A stretch of DNA of 22,212 nucleotides from JBOHHR01 sp050740975. Lineage in GTDB: Bacteria > Pseudomonadota > Gammaproteobacteria > JBOHHR01. The DNA lies in contig JBOIEE010000171.1 of the NCBI GenBank assembly GCA_050740975.1, positions 1 to 22,212 of the forward strand. Reading direction: 5' to 3'. Below, piece by piece: positions 8,178-14,494 of the stretch (positions are counted from its first letter, which is position 1; each line of letters opens with the position of its first letter). Under the pieces are notes generated by a model. That model was not told the DNA's origin, did not search any database, and worked only from the letters and a program-made list of their open reading frames with translations. A program made the translations under genes and the position numbers.

Positions 8178-8538
8178 GCCCTAGGCCGCACCGTCACCAA
8201 CACATTACCGGGTTCGAAGGTAAATTCCGCTTCCGGGTTGCCGTTTCGAGCAAGCTCTTCTTTCGCCAAAGGGATCCCGAGCCCGAATTTCTGGACGTAA
8301 CCGAGAGTGCTCATAAACTCGGCCATCAAGGGATTGCGGTAATCTGTGGCCCCCGTCCCGAAGTTGTTTTTATAACCCCAATAAAAATCACCGCAGACTT
8401 TCCATGGCCAGAAAGATCATTGGAAAATGCACACAAGCTGCGACGGATCCCACTACGGTCAGAAGGGGATCGCTTACGCTCGACTCTGTCCGATTCCAAA
8501 TCCCGGAACAAAGTTGCCAATTCTTGTTGGGTCAACAT
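8174..8538 (-). pseudogene. AlbA_2-domain (Schlafen-like) ATPase-type regulator relic, internally deleted
   Basis: Two ends of one gene are visible with the middle missing. The ATG at 8538 begins MLTQQELATLFRDLESDRVE, continuing to AFSNDLSGHGKSAVIFIGV, the N-terminus of AlbA_2 (putative DNA-binding, Schlafen-type) proteins. Then, shifted in frame, come NFGTGATDYRNPLMAEFMS, TLGYVQKFGLGIPLAKEEL and EFTFEPGNVLVTVRPRA, the usual C-terminus of these proteins after a GHKL-type ATPase domain. Full-length relatives are about 450-500 residues, so roughly 1 kb has been lost near 8365-8375. The final TGA overlaps the ATG of the parA-like relic (ATGA), showing that the two were once a coupled operon. The original function is not known to me. 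Confidence 0.75.
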
Positions 8539-8761
8539 GGTGATACGCTGTGGGCAACTAGCTCCTGTAGACGCCCCGAGCCTCTCCCGGCGCCAACAAA
8601 AGGATTGGTAAAAGGCCTCCCGGAGGACGCAAGACCCATAGGTCACACGCTTCGGCGATGGCTAAGCCCAAATAAGCTCCGCTGTTCTTAGCTGCTTGAA
8701 AACCTCGTTGCATAAAGGACCTGTAATATACTCGCTGTTTCCTTGGGACTGAACCCCTTTG

Positions 8762-10801
8762 ATGAGCAGGCCATTCCGGTTATCCGCCAACTACCAGCCC
8801 GCCGGGGGACAGCCCACGGCCATCGCGGCCTTGGTGGGGGGGCTCGGGGACGGCCTCGCGCATCAGACCCTGCTCGGGGTTACCGGCTCGGGTAAGACCT
8901 TCACCATCGCCAATGTGATCGAGCAGGTGCAACGCCCAACCTTGGTGCTCGCCCCGAATAAGACACTCGCCGCTCAGCTCTATGGAGAGATGCGCGAGTT
9001 TTTCCCGCATAACGCGGTCGAGTATTTCGTCTCCTACTACGATTACTACCAGCCCGAGGCGTATTTGCCGGCCACCGACACCTACATCGAGAAAGACGCA
9101 TCGATCAATGAACACATCGAGCAGATGAGGCTGTCCGCCACTAAGGCTTTGCTGGAACGCGAAGACAGCATCATCGTCGCTACGGTGTCCTCAATCTACG
9201 GTTTAGGCGACCCGGCCTCCTACCATGGGATGGTACTGCACCTGATACGCGGCGCGACGCTCGAACAGCGGTCTATCCTGCGCCGTCTTGTCGAGCTGCA
9301 ATACACGCGAAACGACCTTGAGCTGCATCGCGGCACCTACCGCGTGCGGGGCGATATCATCGACATCTTTCCGGCGGAGTCAGAGCGGGATGCGGTGCGG
9401 GTGGAGCTGTTCGATGAGGAGATCGAGTCGCTTTGTTATTTCGATCCGTTGACCGGAGAGATCTTGCGCCGAGTGCCCCGGCTGACCGTATATCCGAAGA
9501 CCCACTATGTCACGGCACGGGAGACCTTGCATAATGCGGTAGAGGGGATCCAAGAAGAATTGGAGCAACGCCTAAAAGCGCTGGAAGCGGCGGGTAAACT
9601 GGTGGAGGCACAGCGTTTGGAGCAACGTACGCGCTTCGATCTTGAGATGATTCTGGAGATCGGGTACTGCTCGGGCATAGAAAATTATTCGCGCTACCTT
9701 TCCGGGCGCCAGGCTGGCGAACCGCCACCGACCTTATTTGACTATCTTCCAACCAAGGCCCTGCTGGTGGTGGACGAGAGCCATGTCACCATTCCTCAGC
9801 TTGGTGGCATGTACCGGGGCGATCGCTCGCGCAAAGAGAATTTGGTGGAATACGGCTTCCGCTTGCCCTCGGCGCTGGATAACAGGCCCTTGCAATTCGA
9901 AGAATACGAGCGCCTGGCGCCACAGACGATTTTAGTCTCCGCGACACCGGGGCCTTATGAGCTTGAGCACTCCGGCCAAGTGGTGGAGCAGGTGGTGAGA
10001 CCGACGGGCTTGATCGATCCGCAGGTGGAAGTGCGGCCAGCCGCTACTCAGGTCGATGACTTGGTGTCCGAAATCAACCAGCGTGTAACCCGGAACGAGC
10101 GTGTTCTCGTGACCACGCTGACCAAGCGCATGGCGGAAGACCTTACGGAGTACCTTGGGGAACACGGGGTGCGGGTGCGCTACCTGCACTCGGATATCGA
10201 CACCGTCGAGCGGGTCGAGATCATTCGCGATCTGCGCTTAGGCCGATTTGATGTGCTGGTCGGTATCAATCTGCTGCGAGAAGGGCTCGATCTCCCTGAG
10301 GTTTCTCTGGTTGCGATCCTGGATGCGGACAAGGAAGGGTTCCTGCGCTCAGAGCGATCCTTAATCCAGACCGTCGGTCGGGCCGCGCGCAATTTGCGGG
10401 GCCAAGCCATCTTGTATGCAGACGAAACGACGGGCTCGATGCAGCGGGCTTTAAGCGAGATGGACCGTCGCCGCCAGGTCCAGATCGCGTTCAACCGCGC
10501 GCACGGGATCACGCCCCGGGGCGTGCAGAAAGCCGTGGCCGACATCATGGAAGGCGCCCGCTCCGAACGCGCCCCCGGCCGCCCGCTATCTAAAGTAGCC
10601 GAGGCGAAGGGACGCTACGAGGCCGTCTCCCCGGAGATTGTGGCCAAGCGAATCAAGGCGCTCGAAGAGCAGATGTACCGCCACGCGCGGGATCTGGAAT
10701 TCGAGCAAGCCGCTCAAATCCGGGATGAGATCGTGCGGCTGAAGGCGGCAGGATTTGGAGTCGCCGCGGAAGCTATCGGTTCGGGCCAGACACGCTCCTA
10801 G
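8762..10801 (+). CDS. uvrB: Excinuclease ABC subunit B (UvrB)
   Basis: UvrB is the helicase-like damage-verification subunit of nucleotide excision repair; it is loaded by UvrA and then recruits UvrC for incision. The 679-residue protein has Walker A GVTGSGKT (39-46), the beta-hairpin region YYDYYQPEAYLPATDTYIEKD, the DESH Walker B motif, ILVSATPGPYE, and motifs V/VI in VGINLLREGLDLPE and QTVGRAARN. A C-terminal UVR motif (EEQMYRHARDLEFEQAAQIRDEI) binds UvrC. ATG at 8762 gives MSRPFRL, matching the family start; a TTG just before it is ignored. A TATACT at 8727-8732 may be a -10. I see no clear LexA box (CTGT-N8-ACAG) upstream, unlike E. coli. The 220 bp before it carry nothing else recognisable. 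Its stop overlaps the convergent msrB stop in CTAG. Confidence 0.97.
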   Translation: MSRPFRLSANYQPAGGQPTAIAALVGGLGDGLAHQTLLGVTGSGKTFTIANVIEQVQRPTLVLAPNKTLAAQLYGEMREFFPHNAVEYFVSYYDYYQPEAYLPATDTYIEKDASINEHIEQMRLSATKALLEREDSIIVATVSSIYGLGDPASYHGMVLHLIRGATLEQRSILRRLVELQYTRNDLELHRGTYRVRGDIIDIFPAESERDAVRVELFDEEIESLCYFDPLTGEILRRVPRLTVYPKTHYVTARETLHNAVEGIQEELEQRLKALEAAGKLVEAQRLEQRTRFDLEMILEIGYCSGIENYSRYLSGRQAGEPPPTLFDYLPTKALLVVDESHVTIPQLGGMYRGDRSRKENLVEYGFRLPSALDNRPLQFEEYERLAPQTILVSATPGPYELEHSGQVVEQVVRPTGLIDPQVEVRPAATQVDDLVSEINQRVTRNERVLVTTLTKRMAEDLTEYLGEHGVRVRYLHSDIDTVERVEIIRDLRLGRFDVLVGINLLREGLDLPEVSLVAILDADKEGFLRSERSLIQTVGRAARNLRGQAILYADETTGSMQRALSEMDRRRQVQIAFNRAHGITPRGVQKAVADIMEGARSERAPGRPLSKVAEAKGRYEAVSPEIVAKRIKALEEQMYRHARDLEFEQAAQIRDEIVRLKAAGFGVAAEAIGSGQTRS

Positions 10802-11274
10802 GGTACGGCGACCTGTTGTGGGGGTGTTATTTCGTCGGCGAAAAACTCCATCGCCGCCGAGTTCAAGCAAAATCGTTGGCCGCTAGGCGGGGGGCCGTCG
10901 GGAAAAACATGCCCCAGATGCCCATCGCAGCGGGCGCGGCGGGCGCAGCGGATCTCGGTGCGCACCGTGCCCAGGCTCGCATCGCGCAAGGAGCGGATAT
11001 GCTCGGGGTCAAACGGCTCGAAAAAGCTCGGCCAGCCGGTACCGGAGTCGAACTTGGCCTCCGAGCGAAACAGCGGCAGCCCGCACAAACGGCAGGCGTA
11101 AACGCCTGTCTGTTTGTTATCGAGGAGTTGACCGCAAAAGGGCGGTTCGGTGCCGTGCTCGAGCAGGACACGGCGTTCTTCAGCGCTCAGGCGCTGCCGC
11201 GCCAGGCGCTTGCGCTGCGCGCCACCGATAGGAGTCAGATCATAGCCCGAAGCCGAGCGCCTGGGCTCGTTCAT
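10798..11274 (-). CDS. msrB: Peptide-methionine (R)-S-oxide reductase MsrB, with widened zinc loop
   Basis: MsrB reduces the R form of methionine sulfoxide in proteins. The 158-residue protein has catalytic Cys136 in RFCLNSAAMEF, the first zinc pair Cys61-x2-Cys64, the substrate block KFDSGTGWPSFFEP, and DGHLGHVFPDGP. The second zinc pair is odd: where the family has CARC, this protein has CARRARC (Cys110 and Cys116, spacing of five). The DNA shows an imperfect 9-bp tandem duplication at 10930-10947 that explains the three extra residues. The start overlaps the msrA stop (ATGA), so translation is coupled, and together they repair both methionine sulfoxide stereoisomers. The stop overlaps the convergent uvrB stop. 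Confidence 0.93.
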   Translation of the reverse strand: MNEPRRSASGYDLTPIGGAQRKRLARQRLSAEERRVLLEHGTEPPFCGQLLDNKQTGVYACRLCGLPLFRSEAKFDSGTGWPSFFEPFDPEHIRSLRDASLGTVRTEIRCARRARCDGHLGHVFPDGPPPSGQRFCLNSAAMEFFADEITPPQQVAVP

Positions 11275-11933
11275 GCCGATTTCTCTTGCGCGCGGAGCCC
11301 TGTTCCTTGGACACCGTCTTTTAGCTGGGCCGCGAAATAGCGTTTAAGCTTGTCTAACTTTGGTGCGGCCACAAGCGCTACGTAGGGCTGGCCGGCATGC
11401 TGCGCCGCGTAGTTCTGATGATACGCCTCGGCCTCATAGAAGTCGTTCATGGGTTCGAGCACGGTAACAATCGGCGCCCCGAACACCCCCTCCTCGTTAA
11501 GCTGGCAGATATAGGCTCGCGCTACGGTTTCTTGCGCCTGGTCGGCATAAAAGATGGTCGAGCGGTATTGCCGCCCGCGGTCGTTGCCTTGACCATCGCG
11601 CTGGGTCGGATCGTGGGCGATAGAGAAGAATACTTTCAGCAGTTGGGCATAGCCGATCCGAGACCGATCGAAGCGGATCCGCACCGCCTCGGCGTGATCG
11701 GTGCGGCCGCTGCAGACGTTTTTATAGTCCGCGCTCTCGGCGCTACCGCCGGCGTAACCCGAGGTGACCTCCAGCACTCCATCCAACGCCAGAAACACCG
11801 CTTCCAAACACCAGAAACACCCGCCCGCAAGCACGGCGATTTGCTCCTTCAGGTCGCTGGGGGGCAGGTCGATCCTCGGTTCAGGAACCTTATCGGGGGA
11901 AACCCGTAAACTCCCGGTCTCGCAAAATGCCAT
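11271..11933 (-). CDS. msrA: Peptide-methionine (S)-S-oxide reductase MsrA
   Basis: MsrA reduces the S form of methionine sulfoxide, free or in proteins, in the cytoplasm (no signal peptide is seen). The 220-residue protein has the catalytic motif GGCFWCLEAVF with Cys39 and Cys42, then SGYAGGSAESADYKNVCSG, HAEAVRIRFD, FFSIAHDPTQRDGQGNDRGRQYRS and a C-terminal region with YHQNYAAQH, all typical. The ATG at 11933 has GGAGG nine bases upstream. It overlaps msrB by four bases, the first gene of a two-gene repair operon. The extra 30 N-terminal residues before the catalytic core are common in bacterial MsrA. The bases upstream hold the eroded 3' end of the patatin gene. Confidence 0.96.
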   Translation of the reverse strand: MAFCETGSLRVSPDKVPEPRIDLPPSDLKEQIAVLAGGCFWCLEAVFLALDGVLEVTSGYAGGSAESADYKNVCSGRTDHAEAVRIRFDRSRIGYAQLLKVFFSIAHDPTQRDGQGNDRGRQYRSTIFYADQAQETVARAYICQLNEEGVFGAPIVTVLEPMNDFYEAEAYHQNYAAQHAGQPYVALVAAPKLDKLKRYFAAQLKDGVQGTGLRAQEKSA

Positions 11934-12152
11934 GGTTGCGATCCTCCGAACAGGCTGCGAAATTGACCCTATTCTACGACGCCTTTACAGCAAACGCATT
12001 GCGCTTCCGGCTCTGAGATGGCGCTGCTGGCTTACTTGTACCGCTCTGCAACGCAATCCCGCTATGCAGTTGCGGAACGGCTTCCTCAGCGCGCAAGATC
12101 CCCCGCCGCGCGTTCTTGCCCAGCGAGCTTTCGCCCAAGTAGTCCTTGCGCA

Positions 12153-12245
12153 GACGGTCGCCCGTTTGCCGATGTACTCGAAGTTCTGATCCAGCCATTG
12201 CTCCGCCGTTTGTCTGCCGCGATCCCGCAACTCGGTGAGAAAATT
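12153..12245 (-). pseudogene. Detached 3' coding remnant of the patatin gene
   Basis: Immediately after the TGA that ends the patatin frame, the same frame continues for about 31 codons as NFLTELRDRGRQTAEQWLDQ followed by NFEYIGKRATV. This resembles the normal C-terminal tail of bacterial patatin-like lipases, where the residue at the stop position is usually Trp. After that point similarity seems to pass to another frame. The remnant indicates that the stop is recent and that the ancestral protein was about 40 residues longer. Confidence 0.6.
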
Positions 12246-13169
12246 TCAGTCGCAATTGAACTTGCTGGCCAGGGTAAGATCCCCCAGAGCGCCATCCGCG
12301 TATATGGAATGCACCAGCACATGTTTCAACTTCGACCGGTATTCGTCTTTCAGCCACCCCTCCTCGAGCAGCTTGTTCACAAAGGCGATCGCGCGCAGCT
12401 CTTTGAGCAGCGACAAATTGAAGGTGATCTCGTTGGTGCGGTCGGTGATTTCCGGCGCCTTGGTTGGGATGTTCTGCTGATACATGGGGTTGATATGCAG
12501 AATGACCACATCCCGGGACTGCGTGTGGTAAAAAAGCGGATGTAAGACCGGGTTACCCATATAGCCTCCGTCCCAGTAGTGCTCGCCATCGATCTCCACC
12601 GCCTGAAACAGAAAGGGCAGACAAGCAGACGCCAACACGACGTCTAAGGTGATCTCCTCGTTGCGAAACACGCGCACCCGCCCTGTACGCGCGTTGGTGG
12701 CGCTGATAAATAGGTTCGTGCACTTGCACATAACCAGCTTCTCGAAGTCCACGGACTCGCTGAGCACATGGCGCAAGGGGTTAAAATTGAAGGGGTTGAA
12801 CTGATAAGGCGAAAACAGCCGGGTCCAAGTCTCAAACATCAGGAAAGAAAGCGAATGCTCGCTGTTCCAGCCATTCAGCCAGGGCATCTCCCAGGGCATA
12901 TATTTGATTGGGCTCCAGAGCTTTCCCGCGTTGCTGATGTTGTGCCAAAAATCATGCAGAGCTTCGCGTGCGCCGTCCGGGACACCTATCATTTTACCGT
13001 ACGCATAGACCGAGGCGTTCATGGAGCCGGCACTGGTCGCGGTCAGCCCTTCGATCTGCAAGCGTCCGTCCTCGATCAATTTATCCAGCACTCCCCAGGC
13101 GAACGCGCCATGAGCACCACCTCCCTGTAAGGCAAGATTGACTGTTTTTGTGGAATTAGTTATCGCCAT
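12246..13169 (-). CDS. Patatin-like phospholipase, probably C-terminally truncated
   Basis: This is a serine lipase/acyl hydrolase of the patatin family acting on phospholipids or other acyl esters. The 307-residue product has the oxyanion-hole motif GGGAHG (16-21), the nucleophile in ATSAGS (Ser46; the usual first Gly of GxSxG is Ala here) and the dyad Asp200 in DGGYMGNP. No signal peptide or membrane helix is evident. The reading frame ends at TGA (12248-12246) after ASKFNCD, where relatives I recall continue with Trp and about 40 more residues. The same frame resumes directly behind the stop. Catalytic residues are intact, so activity may survive. A GAGG lies 11 bases before the ATG, and a 37-codon ORF lies 59 bp upstream on the same strand. 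Confidence 0.85.
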   Translation of the reverse strand: MAITNSTKTVNLALQGGGAHGAFAWGVLDKLIEDGRLQIEGLTATSAGSMNASVYAYGKMIGVPDGAREALHDFWHNISNAGKLWSPIKYMPWEMPWLNGWNSEHSLSFLMFETWTRLFSPYQFNPFNFNPLRHVLSESVDFEKLVMCKCTNLFISATNARTGRVRVFRNEEITLDVVLASACLPFLFQAVEIDGEHYWDGGYMGNPVLHPLFYHTQSRDVVILHINPMYQQNIPTKAPEITDRTNEITFNLSLLKELRAIAFVNKLLEEGWLKDEYRSKLKHVLVHSIYADGALGDLTLASKFNCD

Positions 13170-13228
13170 GATGATTTAACCTCGATGTGTGTTGGTGGGG
13201 AGGATTTACCGCACGCAAGGCAAGAGCT

Positions 13229-13342
13229 TTAAATGCGCTCCTTGCGCTTCGCTGTGACGCCGGGTGGCATTTGGCGGCGTGCTTCTTGTTGCGAAGCGTT
13301 ATCGCTGAGCTGCGCCTGTCGGGTGGGATAGATCGTGTTCAT
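13229..13342 (-). CDS. Small hypothetical ORF (37 residues) upstream of patatin
   Basis: The ATG at 13342 is preceded by AGAGGTCAGC, a good ribosome-binding site at proper spacing. The ORF encodes a polar peptide beginning MNTIYPTRQAQLSDNASQQ and ending in a basic TAKRKERI, with no membrane helix or signal peptide. It ends with TAA 59 bp before the patatin start on the same strand, so the two may be co-transcribed. I do not recognise it. It may be a real small protein, a leader peptide, or chance; the ribosome-binding site is the main support. Confidence 0.4.
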   Translation of the reverse strand: MNTIYPTRQAQLSDNASQQEARRQMPPGVTAKRKERI

Positions 13343-13941
13343 GCTGACCTCTGTGTGTATTGAGTCTTAGCCATTGATCTTGATTAGCTGCGTTCCCCTT
13401 TTTTTGGGTGGGCAACGCCTGTGCCAAACTCGGCCAACTACATTTAAGGAATATACAACAGTAGGTTAAAGGAAAAAGAGCAGGAAGTAGGAGGGTAAGG
13501 GAGCCCGCCAACTGTGGTGGTCTGCCGTGAATGGCCGCGGGGGATCGCGAAGTACCCTTTTCAAAAAACGCTGTTCTTGTCTAGCGTCTTCCTAGTAGCC
13601 AGTCAATTTGGATCGGACAGATAATCCTAAATTCGGCAGTTGAAATGGGAGGCAGGCCATTCATGCCCTTCGACGCAGCTCAGGACAGGCTTCTATACAT
13701 CAGCACGAACGGTCTGCCCCCGCGTCACCCATCCGGTGATTGCCCAAAAACCCGTTCGCCCTGATGCCTCTCCTGAGCTTGTCGAAGGGTATAGAACTGG
13801 TGAGCGGGTTTTTCGGGCGGGTCAACGGCCGAATTTCCCTGTCTCCGCCATCCCAACCAAGGATTGGCACAGTCCCGTGCCACGGAAGGCATCCATGCGA
13901 CTGGATTCAGTAAAATCCATGTACAGAATGACAACGGTCTA
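13343..13941. other. Gene-poor spacer with dispersed repeats
   Basis: About 600 bp hold no ORF I can support on either strand. The left part (13343-13660) is AT-richer, with ATTTAAGG-like stretches that could hold the promoter for the small ORF and patatin. The right part carries copies of the widespread CTTCGACAAGCTCAGGA dispersed repeat in inverted orientation and a larger palindrome (listed separately). A run near 13905-13930 (GGATTCAGTAAAATCC) is another small palindrome of repeat type. Confidence 0.6.
13666..13820. repeat. Inverted dispersed repeat element (CTTCGAC-AGCTCAGG type)
   Basis: The motif CCCTTCGACGCAGCTCAGGA (13666-13685) recurs inverted at 13771-13789, read on the minus strand as CCCTTCGACAAGCTCAGGA. 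The second copy is itself bracketed by GCCCAAAAACCCG (13742-13754) and CGGGTTTTTCGGGC (13805-13818), which are near-perfect inverted arms. The CTTCGACAAGCTCAGG core is, as I recall, a common dispersed intergenic repeat in many proteobacterial genomes. It may be a non-autonomous palindromic element; no transposase is nearby. Confidence 0.7.
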
Positions 13942-14184
13942 CTAGGCGGGATGCAGCGATTTTAGCAAATGGCGCTTGTGCTTCAGCAGATTACCCAGGG
14001 CTACCACAATTTTGGCAGCTTCTTCGTCCTCCGCTGTTTGGGTATCGGCGATGAGCGCCCTCAGTTCTACGATCTGCTGCACCAGGGTGGACCAATCTTC
14101 CACGTCCGGGTAGAGACTGAGATCCTCCAGGCCAATGGTCCATCTGGGTTCTTGAGGATCGGGTTGGGAAAAACAGTGTTGCAC
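13942..14184 (-). CDS. Hypothetical 80-residue helical protein
   Basis: The GTG at 14184 is preceded by GAGGA eight bases upstream. The product starts with a polar region containing PRWTIGLEDLSLYPDVEDW and then has a strongly helical, probably coiled-coil half (LVQQIVELRALIADTQTAE, then AAKIVVALGNLLKHKRHLLK). There is no signal peptide or membrane segment. I do not recognise the family. The amino-acid pattern, start signal and a TATACT about 50 bases upstream on the same strand favour a real gene. It lies alone between the repeat region and the truncated mug fragment. Confidence 0.5.
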   Translation of the reverse strand: MQHCFSQPDPQEPRWTIGLEDLSLYPDVEDWSTLVQQIVELRALIADTQTAEDEEAAKIVVALGNLLKHKRHLLKSLHPA

Positions 14185-14302
14185 GGGTGGTTCCTCTTAT
14201 AAATCGCATACCGCTATGCCGATATAATTTAGTATAGCCAGGTTAAAATTTCGTTTCCCTGGGATGACGTTTACGTTAACAACCATGTTTCGGCTTTTTG
14301 GT

Positions 14303-14479
14303 TTAGAGGAAAGTTCCACTATGACGCGGCGCGGTTCTTTTTGAGAAACGGTTTTGAGGCCTCGCGAAGTAAAAGCCATGTTCCACCGAATACCAGGAAG
14401 GATTCAGTCCGATCGAAACGATCTCCAACCCTTCCGTTAGATAATCGGGAAGGGTACGATCGGCATGGCTTGCGTTCAC
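14303..14479 (-). pseudogene. Truncated Mug/TDG-type uracil-DNA glycosylase fragment
   Basis: Directly behind ugd, in the same frame, a 58-codon fragment reads RTLPDYLTEGLEIVSIGLNP, then SWYSVEHGFYFARPQNRF, and then loses similarity and stops at TAA. The LPDYL, GLNPS and YFARPxNRF blocks are the N-terminal signature of mismatch-specific uracil/thymine-DNA glycosylases (Mug). The GLNPS block contains the catalytic Asn motif. Full Mug proteins are about 160-180 residues, so two thirds are missing. A GTG at 14479 could start it, but without a convincing ribosome-binding site. It is a relic, cut after NRF by deletion or insertion. The remaining spacer to 14185 shows only possible promoter sequence. 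Confidence 0.7.
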
Positions 14480-14494
14480 TACGCAGCAGATATC

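Noticed and set aside
8701..8761. LexA box ahead of uvrB
   Set aside because: CTGT occurs at 8721 but there is no matching ACAG at the right distance, so SOS control is not supported by this sequence.
12246..12248. Recoding of TGA as Trp or selenocysteine in the patatin gene
   Set aside because: TGA serves as a normal stop in many intact genes here (phoB-type overlaps, tldD, msrA, ugd), and no selenocysteine insertion structure is evident directly after it.
13299..13511. 70-residue minus-strand ORF with a hydrophobic start
   Set aside because: It overlaps the better supported 37-residue ORF start region in another frame, has no ribosome-binding site and poor composition.
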